From: Chlamydiota bacterium
GTDB taxonomy: Bacteria > Auribacterota > UBA3054 > B51-G9
Assembly: GCA_003648225.1 (NCBI GenBank)
Contig: QMOL01000169.1
Coordinates: 1 to 6,614, forward strand
DNA length: 6,614 nt
Direction of reading: 5' to 3'
The notes beneath the pieces are model-generated. The model had not been told where the DNA came from. It ran no database searches and saw only the letters and a list, made by a program, of their open reading frames with translations. The position numbers were made by a program, and so were the translations under genes. Numbering within the stretch: position 1 is the stretch's first letter; every line of letters starts with the position of its first letter. Of this stretch, positions 1 to 5,636 are shown one piece after another.

Positions 1-44
1 CTGCCGCTTTTTTTATGTAGTGCAAATATGGAATGCAGTAATAC

Positions 45-89
45 AGCCCCGAGACAATTATATAAGTTAACCTTTGTCTCGGGGCTTTT
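45..89 (+). terminator. 13-bp perfect inverted repeat followed by TTTT; possible terminator or attenuator
   Basis: AGCCCCGAGACAA at 45-57 pairs perfectly with TTGTCTCGGGGCT at 74-86, leaving a 16-nt AT-rich loop, and four T residues follow on the plus strand (86-89). A second helix outside it (35-41 with 88-94) would extend the stem across a small internal loop. The stem is strong, but the loop is long and the T-tract short for an intrinsic terminator, so it could equally be a domain of the structured RNA proposed for this region. Confidence 0.45.
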
Positions 90-275
90 ACTGCGGCTGT
101 CGCAGAGCGATAGAAAAAATCTCACACCGAGATAAACTCGGGATGAGGGAGTCGGGTTAAATTTATCCCGGTACGCGTTGCCGATGGGAGTTTTTAATTA
201 ATTTTCCCGTTGAGGAAAAATTAATTATCGCATTAAATGCCGCTATCGCGTCTTTATTAATGCACTCCAAAGAGT

Positions 276-304
276 AAGACGAGCTTCCAGGCTCGTCTTT
301 TTTT
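276..304 (+). terminator. Rho-independent terminator, rightward
   Basis: AAGACGAGC at 276-284 pairs with GCTCGTCTT at 291-299 around a 6-nt loop and runs into seven T residues (298-304). This is a textbook intrinsic terminator for plus-strand transcription. On the minus strand the hairpin is followed by TTACTC rather than a T-run, so it would stop transcripts leaving the glycosidase gene (ending at 331) poorly, although the hairpin itself would form in that RNA too. Confidence 0.85.
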
Positions 305-330
305 GTAAATATTGGAATGAATCGAATCAT

Positions 331-3300
331 TTACAGTTTCAATTTTAAGATACAAGCGTACTTAAAAGGGGCTATTTCGAAAAGATAATCATTTTCTTTT
401 TTTCTGAAATCAATTTTTTCTTCCCGCGCCATATCATAAACGGCATTCATTGATTTTATATTTTTTTCACTTGAAAAAGAGATTGATACCGGCTCACTTT
501 TTTCTTTTTCACCGCTGAAGACAAGATAAATTAAATCTTCATTTTTCCCTTCAAAAAGAACAGTTTCGACATAGGGATTATCTTCGGTAAAAATTATTTG
601 TGATTTGTAACCCGCTTTTTTAAGAGCAGCGTTTGCCGTTTCACGAAGTTTAGTTCTGTTCTTGTTTTTGTAATCCCAGTCCATAACGTGAAATAAAGGC
701 GGGGTTGTCCATCTTAAATTATAGCGTCGCACTTTTTCTAAATACACTTTTCCTATTCCGCCGGTTATATCGCGTTTTTTATTTTTATCATAATAAGTCA
801 TTTCATTTACGTGAATAAACTTACCTTTGACATTATTTTGTTTAATTTCTACGGTGTTTATGTTTCCGTACTCATTGTAAAGAGCGAACCGGGCTGAAGA
901 AACGATACTTCCTCCGGCTTTAATATACGCGTTAAGTTTTTTGACTATATTTTCGTTAATGTACGCGCAATCGGGGATAACGATAACTTTATATTTTTTC
1001 AGGAAATTCGCGTCAATATCTTTTTCCATTAAATCTTCAAAAAGAGCTACATCGAAATAATGCTGACTTTGGACAAGCATTTTATACCACCCGACAAAAT
1101 CTTCAGGATCATTTTTTATGCCGTTTGGATCAGTCCAGGTGGTTTGGTGCAAAGGCATAATGAGCAGCATGTCGGGATTTATTTTTTTACCTTGCGTGAA
1201 TTTTCTTGCTATTCTTGATTCAACATTAAATTTTCTTAGCTCTTCAAATGTCCATTTAGTATAAAATTTGTAATCACCACCGGGAGCGAACCAACAGTAA
1301 GTAAGAAATCCGTTCGCGCCGTGTTGAAGAGTGCCGTGCGCTACGCGCATCATTTTATCGAAACCAATTTCGGGTCCCGCAGTCCAATCGAGCAAATCCA
1401 TTACATATAAAGGTTTATCGTATCTGCGCGCGATGTCGAGCGGGCATGTAATAGGATGATAATCACCACGATGAGAAGGGAGCTGCATGCCGAGATAATC
1501 CATATCTTTCATTTTCGCCACGCTGTATAGATTGATACCGCACTGTAATTCATCCCACCCCCAGAAGAAGGGGAACAGGACAGTTCCGTAAGAAATAACC
1601 GGTTTTTTTTTGTCAACTTCTTTTATGCATGAACCGATATAATTAAAAATTTCTTTAGAAGATTCATTACCGAATTCCTGGAAATCCGCCCATTGTTTAT
1701 TTATATGAGGATCACTTTTTTTACGTGGAACAGATAGTTTGGAGTTAGATATTTTTATGCATTTAGAATTGTTAATTCCCTGCCCGTTAACCAGTTTAAT
1801 TTTATATTTTCCTTCCGAAGAGGAATTATTTAATACCCATCCTTCAGGAGTATTTTCTCCCAACTCAAAATCAGGATTGTCAAGCAGATTTTCGCTGCCG
1901 TCTGCAGAACCAAGATAAAGACTGTCAATCCATACTTCTCCGCTGCCGTTAAAATGTATTTCAGCTTCTACTTCATCGCGTTCGGGAGGCATCGGATAAC
2001 CATCCAAAGCCAAATCAGTCCAATCGTGAGTTCCGTTAATAGTATCAGAATAAAGAAAAGCCATCGCGCTAAGTTTTGAATGAGCTTTCAGCAGAAGAGT
2101 AATTCCTCCGTTCTGAACATTTTCGGTTTTAATTTTAGCTTTAAAGACAAGAGGTTTTTCGGTGTTGATTTTATATTTTTTATTGCCTTCTATAAATACC
2201 TGTGTCGCGGTGTCATAATCCCTTACAGGGCAATTGGCTGTGCCGCGATTCTCACCATCTTTATATCCTAATGTATAAGCCGTCCTTATAGGTTCAGCGT
2301 CGTCAAAACTCTTCAAATTTCTCCCCCAAGCTTTTGATAGAGCTTCAATATCATTATTATACTTATTTTTGAGCCATTTTTTAAACGCGTCAATGTCAAC
2401 TTTCTGATATCGACCACCGAGGACATACCACCATTCCGCGCCGGCGATATATCCGGAAATTCTGTTATTAACATCTTTTTTCTTCATATATTTGACAATT
2501 TTTTTATTGACATTTTTCATTCTTTCTTTGAAATATTCCGAATGCAGAGCCGGTTCGTTATATGGATATGTAGAAGCATCTTTTTGTATTTCGCCGCGAG
2601 CTTTTATTTCTTCTAACAACCATTTGGGAGTATGACACGGATCAATTTCTATCATTGGAACGCAAAATAAATTATATTTTTCAGCGTAATTCAACATATC
2701 ATCAATATCATCAAAATGGAACTCACCTTTTTGAGGCTCAATTCTTGACCATTCGGCGGGGCGGAACCCTATCACGGAGTTTTCGGTATAAGGCATTAAA
2801 TCGGCGCCGTTTTTTAATACGGGATAATGGGAAACGAAACCTATCCAGTCTTCTCTTCCCGCCATTTGGAATTTTGAGTTTTCAGGCGGAATTTTCAGGA
2901 AAGATATTTTGTGTATTGAAACATCATTTTCATCTTCCGTCGAAAACTTAAGAAATAGTTTACAGCTGTTATCAACCGTTACTTCTGTCTGTGCATAATC
3001 ATCAGCAAAATTTAAAACTCTGTCGGTGTAATTACTTCCGTCATTTGAAGATGACATAATTAACCCGCCTTCACCTTGAATTTTTATTATCAGTTGTCCG
3101 CTATTGTGAAAGGCAAGTTTATATATTACACCTTCAGAATTTTTATAAATGCAGCGTGTGTCTGTGCCTATAATATCGGAACCGCCTTTTGAATAGAGGA
3201 AATAATTTTCTTCTTTAGGGTTTGGATAGAAGCTGAAATAATTTGGATCTTTGGGTTTGTTTTTACCTTTTGATAACATAATCTTTTTCTCCGTGAATGC

Positions 3301-3909
3301 TGTTGTTAATGCGAATATTCTTGAATTGGATTGTTTTATGAATTTTATCCATTCGATCTTTTCGTCTTTAATTAACGGCTTTAAAAAAACCGTATAAAAA
3401 AACATTTTGACTTTAAGTGAATCTCCTCCTTCGAGTTTGTGTCTGCAGGAAAACATGGCAAAAAGCTTTTCGCCAAATGCCGGTGATTCAGCCCAATCGG
3501 TTATATTAAAACGTATTTTATATTTGCGTTTTGTTGTTTTTATTTCCGCTTCGATGAAAGAATTACCGCCGATACTTGAAGCAAGGATAAAAAGTCTGTC
3601 CGCTTTCGCGTTTATTTCAATTCTTTTCCCGTCAGGCACATAAAAATTATTTTTTCCATCGGCGACGGAAGGCAAAACAAACGCGACTTTTTCAATACCA
3701 AATGAATTTGTTGATTTTGGAAACTCTTCCGCGGGATAGCTGTATCCTAAGCCATCGAAATTACCGTCTTTTTGATTGTTTGAGAAAGAGAAGCCGTCAC
3801 CGTTGTAATAACCGCTTAAGTCAACCGGTTTCATATTTTTAGCGTAAAGCCCGTTTACAAAAATAAAAGCTATACAGATTATTATTAAAAATTTTAATTT
3901 GTTTTTCAT
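331..3909 (-). CDS. secreted GH42-like glycoside hydrolase (beta-galactosidase family), multidomain, 1192 aa
   Basis: Residues 1-23 are a Sec signal peptide (basic MKNKLK, hydrophobic core, cleavage probably after LYA), so the enzyme acts outside the cytoplasm. Residues 26-340 look like two beta-sandwich modules, the first with the DGNFDGLGYSYPAE signature found at the N-terminus of many environmental glycosidases. A GH-A TIM barrel starts near 352; WSRIEPQKGEFHFD (387-400) and FKKWLKNKYNNDIEALSKAWG (from 509) are GH42 hallmarks. Glu492 in GAEWW is the likely acid/base. Residues 541-735 are a beta-rich insertion; the barrel resumes at DPHINKQWADFQEF (733-746). The usual nucleophile position appears to be Asp838 (YVMDLLDW). 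Residues 910-1020 resemble the GH42 trimerisation domain (YKVIVIPD, AGGSIVSS), and 1105-1192 a C-terminal beta domain. Typical GH42 enzymes are about 650-700 aa, so this is much longer. The start has no clear Shine-Dalgarno. Family confidence is good; substrate is unknown. Confidence 0.85.
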   Translation of the reverse strand: MKNKLKFLIIICIAFIFVNGLYAKNMKPVDLSGYYNGDGFSFSNNQKDGNFDGLGYSYPAEEFPKSTNSFGIEKVAFVLPSVADGKNNFYVPDGKRIEINAKADRLFILASSIGGNSFIEAEIKTTKRKYKIRFNITDWAESPAFGEKLFAMFSCRHKLEGGDSLKVKMFFYTVFLKPLIKDEKIEWIKFIKQSNSRIFALTTAFTEKKIMLSKGKNKPKDPNYFSFYPNPKEENYFLYSKGGSDIIGTDTRCIYKNSEGVIYKLAFHNSGQLIIKIQGEGGLIMSSSNDGSNYTDRVLNFADDYAQTEVTVDNSCKLFLKFSTEDENDVSIHKISFLKIPPENSKFQMAGREDWIGFVSHYPVLKNGADLMPYTENSVIGFRPAEWSRIEPQKGEFHFDDIDDMLNYAEKYNLFCVPMIEIDPCHTPKWLLEEIKARGEIQKDASTYPYNEPALHSEYFKERMKNVNKKIVKYMKKKDVNNRISGYIAGAEWWYVLGGRYQKVDIDAFKKWLKNKYNNDIEALSKAWGRNLKSFDDAEPIRTAYTLGYKDGENRGTANCPVRDYDTATQVFIEGNKKYKINTEKPLVFKAKIKTENVQNGGITLLLKAHSKLSAMAFLYSDTINGTHDWTDLALDGYPMPPERDEVEAEIHFNGSGEVWIDSLYLGSADGSENLLDNPDFELGENTPEGWVLNNSSSEGKYKIKLVNGQGINNSKCIKISNSKLSVPRKKSDPHINKQWADFQEFGNESSKEIFNYIGSCIKEVDKKKPVISYGTVLFPFFWGWDELQCGINLYSVAKMKDMDYLGMQLPSHRGDYHPITCPLDIARRYDKPLYVMDLLDWTAGPEIGFDKMMRVAHGTLQHGANGFLTYCWFAPGGDYKFYTKWTFEELRKFNVESRIARKFTQGKKINPDMLLIMPLHQTTWTDPNGIKNDPEDFVGWYKMLVQSQHYFDVALFEDLMEKDIDANFLKKYKVIVIPDCAYINENIVKKLNAYIKAGGSIVSSARFALYNEYGNINTVEIKQNNVKGKFIHVNEMTYYDKNKKRDITGGIGKVYLEKVRRYNLRWTTPPLFHVMDWDYKNKNRTKLRETANAALKKAGYKSQIIFTEDNPYVETVLFEGKNEDLIYLVFSGEKEKSEPVSISFSSEKNIKSMNAVYDMAREEKIDFRKKENDYLFEIAPFKYACILKLKL

Positions 3910-3971
3910 AAAGATTAAATGTAAATTATTACTTTTCTGCTTTTATTTCTACAAATATTACGTCCCTGCCT

Positions 3972-4003
3972 GTCCCGTTAACGTAGTATTTCGGGAACGG
4001 GAC
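3972..4003. repeat. 8-bp inverted repeat in the gap between the two minus-strand genes
   Basis: GTCCCGTT at 3972-3979 pairs perfectly with AACGGGAC at 3996-4003 around a 16-nt loop. The arms lie among further short copies of the same words (GTCCC at 3962-3966, CGGGA at 3992-3996). Neither strand has a T-tract directly after the hairpin, so it is not a standard intrinsic terminator. It fills much of the 115-bp gap (3910-4024) between the metallophosphoesterase gene and the downstream glycosidase gene, where an RNA-processing or stability hairpin, a weak terminator or a short dispersed repeat would all fit. I see no small gene in this gap. Confidence 0.5.
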
Positions 4004-4024
4004 TTAATCCTTTCCAAATAGGGT

Positions 4025-5161
4025 TTATTTAGCCGGAGTTTTAAAATCAATAATTTCAGATCTTATTTTAGCATATTCACACGGTTCAGCATTGATATAA
4101 AACTGATATTCAGTATTTGGCACAAGATTATTAATTTTTGTTTTTTGAGATACCGAACAAGTTTTTATGAATTGGTTTATCCACGATTTTTCGTCTTTTT
4201 TACGAAATTTCAACGAACAATTAAGTGGAAAATCTGTTTGCCATTCAATAATTACTTCCGTTGGTTTTATTTTGGAAACAACCGGGGCAGAAAGGAAAAT
4301 TTTTCTTCCATGATCAGTCTTGGCTTTTTTGAGATCAAATATTCCTAAAGGTATGGTCTCACCCTTTACCGGCTGCCAGAAGCATATCATTGAATCTTTG
4401 TAAACGTCAAAATACATCACGCCGTATTTATCATTAAAAGTAGTTGAAGCAGAAGAAAAAATTAATCGTCCGGTATTCGCATCTCTGTAAGCCTGAATGA
4501 AGTGATTATGCCCGTGCATATAACCTATTGCTCCTACTTTGCTCATTATTTTATCCAAATCAGTATTAAAAGTCTGAGTACTTTTAAAATAAGAGTCATC
4601 CCAATTATACGGCTGGTCATTAATAAAATGAACCACAACAAATTTATAAGGTTTGTTGCTGCTGTTAAAAGTTTTCTTTAACCACTGCTTAGTTTCAGGC
4701 AGAAGCTTAGGCCAGCTTCTTGTACTGTCAAAACCAACAAATTGGAAATCATCATATTCAAATGACCATTGGCCGGGTCCGAAATATTTATTGAAAATTT
4801 CCATTTTTCTTCTATGAAACTCTTCAGGTGACTTGGAATCTGCAAACGGATCATCAATTTCTGTAAGTGTGGTGTCATGATTGCCCGGAACCATATATAA
4901 CGGAACTTTAATTTTGGAAAAAAGTTTTTTCATCCGTTCGCATTGAGACACAGTAGCATTCCAGGTTATATCTCCGGGCATTATAACAAAGGATGGTTTT
5001 AAATTGTTGATGAGATCTATGCTGTCAGATGTCCGTTGCCAGTGATCCTCTTCTTTGGGTTGAGTATCGGAAACCTGGACAAAACGAAACAGTCTTGTTG
5101 TCTTGTTTGTTTTATTTGTAGAAGAAACATTCATTCCAATTTTATCGGCTTCTTTTTTCAT
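4025..5161 (-). CDS. calcineurin-like metallophosphoesterase with C-terminal fibronectin type III domain
   Basis: This 378-aa frame is a dinuclear-metal phosphoesterase. Motifs appear in order: FVQVSDTQ (Asp32, with Gln34 where DxH normally has His), MPGDI (Asp64), GNHD (93-96), VVHF (His178) and GHNH (217-220). These are the metal ligands and phosphate-contacting residues of the calcineurin-like fold, which spans roughly 25-270. Residues 290-378 form a fibronectin-III-like sandwich (PTEVIIEWQTD, LVPNTEYQFYINA), an arrangement also seen in purple-acid-phosphatase-like proteins. The substrate cannot be read from sequence; phosphomonoesters or phosphodiesters outside the cytoplasm are plausible. 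The first 24 residues are a polar linker with no signal peptide and no Shine-Dalgarno before the ATG at 5161. A Tat leader lies immediately upstream in another frame and overlaps this start by ATGA. The native product is therefore probably the fused protein from 5271, made by -1 slippage, by translational coupling, or from a corrected sequence. The glycosidase gene follows in the same direction. Confidence 0.85.
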   Translation of the reverse strand: MKKEADKIGMNVSSTNKTNKTTRLFRFVQVSDTQPKEEDHWQRTSDSIDLINNLKPSFVIMPGDITWNATVSQCERMKKLFSKIKVPLYMVPGNHDTTLTEIDDPFADSKSPEEFHRRKMEIFNKYFGPGQWSFEYDDFQFVGFDSTRSWPKLLPETKQWLKKTFNSSNKPYKFVVVHFINDQPYNWDDSYFKSTQTFNTDLDKIMSKVGAIGYMHGHNHFIQAYRDANTGRLIFSSASTTFNDKYGVMYFDVYKDSMICFWQPVKGETIPLGIFDLKKAKTDHGRKIFLSAPVVSKIKPTEVIIEWQTDFPLNCSLKFRKKDEKSWINQFIKTCSVSQKTKINNLVPNTEYQFYINAEPCEYAKIRSEIIDFKTPAK

Positions 5162-5271
5162 TTTTTTGTTGAATATTTTTTCGCAATGCCTGTTCCGGCA
5201 ACAGTTCCTGCAGCGAGCAAACCTGCCGCGCGTAAGAAGCCCCGTCTGCTGATTTGATTTTTAGCTGTCAT
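5158..5271 (-). CDS. 37-aa twin-arginine (Tat) signal peptide, frame-interrupted leader of the metallophosphoesterase
   Basis: From ATG at 5271 the frame reads a classic Tat leader: an n-region with SRRGFLR (residues 8-14, matching S-R-R-x-F-L-K), then an Ala/Gly/Leu-rich h-region (15-30, AAGLLAAGTVAGTGIA), then KKYSTKK and TGA at 5160-5158. The stop overlaps the ATG of the metallophosphoesterase frame (ATGA). An isolated 37-aa Tat peptide has no obvious use, while the enzyme downstream lacks a signal. Reading back one base at the A7 tract (5167-5161) gives ACA AAA AAA ATG AAA and fuses the two into a 415-aa Tat-exported enzyme. So this is one gene split by a -1 frameshift that is programmed, mutational or an error in a homopolymer. 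No strong Shine-Dalgarno precedes 5271; an in-frame TGA at 5283-5281 prevents further extension. Confidence 0.75.
   Translation of the reverse strand: MTAKNQISRRGFLRAAGLLAAGTVAGTGIAKKYSTKK
5161..5167 (-). promoter_or_regulatory. candidate -1 slippery heptamer A AAA AAA followed directly by TGA
   Basis: In the Tat-leader frame the codons are ACA AAA AAA TGA. The last A of ACA and the two AAA codons make the heptamer A AAA AAA, fitting the X XXY YYZ rule for -1 slippage, with the stop codon in the next position. After a -1 shift the next codon is ATG, the first codon of the metallophosphoesterase frame. I see no clear downstream stem-loop or upstream Shine-Dalgarno-like stimulator. The heptamer is sequence fact; slippage is inference, and a lost A (A8 to A7) would give the same picture. 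Confidence 0.4.
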
Positions 5272-5361
5272 AATTAGTTGTCAATTAAGTTTTAAAACTG
5301 AACTGATATTTTCACATTGATTAGCAAAAAGTTTTTAATATATTTTATCAAGTATGATATA

Positions 5362-5390
5362 AATATACCATAAAGTTAAATATAATACAA
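5362..5390 (-). promoter_or_regulatory. sigma70-type promoter for the Tat leader/metallophosphoesterase (minus strand)
   Basis: Read on the minus strand, TTGTAT (5390-5385) is followed by a 17-bp spacer and TATATT (5367-5362). TGG precedes the hexamer, giving an extended -10 (TGGTATATT). The start of transcription would lie near 5355, leaving a leader of about 85 nt before the ATG at 5271. Spacing is ideal, but the region is very AT-rich, so chance matches are likely enough to keep confidence moderate. Confidence 0.5.
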
Positions 5391-5394
5391 TTAG

Positions 5395-5410
5395 AAGCAA
5401 AATTTTGCTT
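5395..5410. promoter_or_regulatory. perfect 16-bp palindrome, candidate operator
   Basis: AAGCAAAATTTTGCTT is self-complementary over all 16 bases. It lies 4 bp upstream of the -35 element of the proposed minus-strand promoter (5385-5390) and inside the divergent region. This is a good position for a dimeric regulator, activating leftward transcription or affecting both directions. No regulator gene is in the window, so the binding protein is unknown. Confidence 0.4.
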
Positions 5411-5446
5411 TCAATATAAATTTATTTCCGTGCCGACCTCTTCTGC

Positions 5447-5467
5447 AGCCGCTGGCCGCGGTTTTTT
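5447..5467 (+). terminator. GC-rich hairpin plus T6, rightward terminator-like element
   Basis: CCGC (5449-5452) pairs with GCGG (5458-5461) around TGGCC, extendable by a G-T and an A-T pair at 5448/5462 and 5447/5463, and TTTTTT follows at 5462-5467. It sits in a GC-rich island (about 5429-5515) within an AT-rich intergenic region and lies upstream of the aconitase promoter. No plus-strand gene precedes it here, so it could end a short RNA or shield the aconitase from read-through. The stem is short, so this is tentative. Confidence 0.35.
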
Positions 5468-5550
5468 ATTCGTCCTCGGTGAGATCGACTACAGAAAGTA
5501 TTAATAGCGTCTCCTGCGTCTTTTTTGTGTATGTAAAAAAATAAAGAAAA

Positions 5551-5559
5551 TGGTATAAT
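5551..5559 (+). promoter_or_regulatory. extended -10 promoter element for the aconitase gene
   Basis: TGGTATAAT combines a consensus TATAAT hexamer (5554-5559) with the TG of an extended -10. No good -35 lies 16-18 bp upstream, which extended -10 promoters tolerate. Transcription would begin near 5566, giving a leader of about 70 nt that contains the C-tract/G-tract hairpin before the aconitase start. Confidence 0.5.
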
Positions 5560-5602
5560 ACATTAATAAATTAACTGAATTTTTAATTAATATAATTAAA
5601 AT

Positions 5603-5636
5603 CCCCCTAACCCCCTTAAAAAAAGGGGAAATAAAT
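5603..5636 (+). promoter_or_regulatory. aconitase ribosome-binding site inside a C-tract/G-tract hairpin
   Basis: AAGGGGAA (5623-5630) is a Shine-Dalgarno-like purine tract, with 8 bases between its last G and the ATG at 5637, and it supports that start. The same bases pair with CCCCTT at 5612-5617 (6-bp stem, 5-nt A loop, 5612-5628). A second CCCCCT copy at 5603-5608 could pair in its place. The ribosome-binding site would thus be partly hidden in RNA. Similar C-tract/G-tract words occur as short dispersed repeats in environmental genomes, from memory and not checked here. Confidence 0.5.

Larger units (their letters stand above)
20..304 (+). ncRNA. candidate structured non-coding RNA (or structured 3' UTR) ending in an intrinsic terminator
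   Basis: No convincing protein gene exists here on either strand, yet inverted repeats are dense. Perfect or near-perfect pairings are: 35-41 with 88-94, 45-57 with 74-86 (13 bp), 127-131 with 137-141, 153-156 with 167-170, 195-207 with 214-227 (one bulged A), and 230-236 with 257-263. The loop of the last hairpin contains 243-249 (CTATCGC), which is the exact complement of 107-113 (GCGATAG), so a pseudoknot is possible. The region ends in a strong rightward terminator at 276-304, which sets the likely strand. A T-run at 8-14 after GCCGC looks like the tail of another terminator whose left arm lies outside the window, so an independent transcript could begin around 15-35. I recognise no known family (it does not look like tmRNA, RNase P, SRP or 6S RNA). 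The 5' end is a guess, and a 3' UTR of an upstream gene is equally possible. Confidence 0.35.

Noticed and set aside
28..135. Open frame of 35 codons on the plus strand in the left-end region (MECSNTAPRQ start)
   Set aside because: It has no ribosome-binding site, crosses the strong 45-86 hairpin and shows no recognisable protein character; structured RNA explains the region better.
2080..3643. Plus-strand open frames at 2080-2271, 2655-2951 and 3407-3643
   Set aside because: They lie wholly opposite the glycosidase gene, whose domains are continuous, and have no ribosome-binding sites or family features.
4145..4878. Open frames at 4145-4348 (plus) and 4678-4878 (minus, other frame)
   Set aside because: They are contained in the metallophosphoesterase gene, whose motifs cover the same DNA in its own frame.
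5036..5257. Plus-strand open frame opposite the Tat leader and enzyme start
   Set aside because: The minus strand has a clear SRRGFLR Tat motif over the same bases; the plus frame is low-complexity and unconvincing.
5430..5515. tRNA or other known RNA gene in the GC-rich intergenic island
   Set aside because: I found no T-loop, anticodon arm or acceptor stem pairing, only a short terminator-like hairpin.
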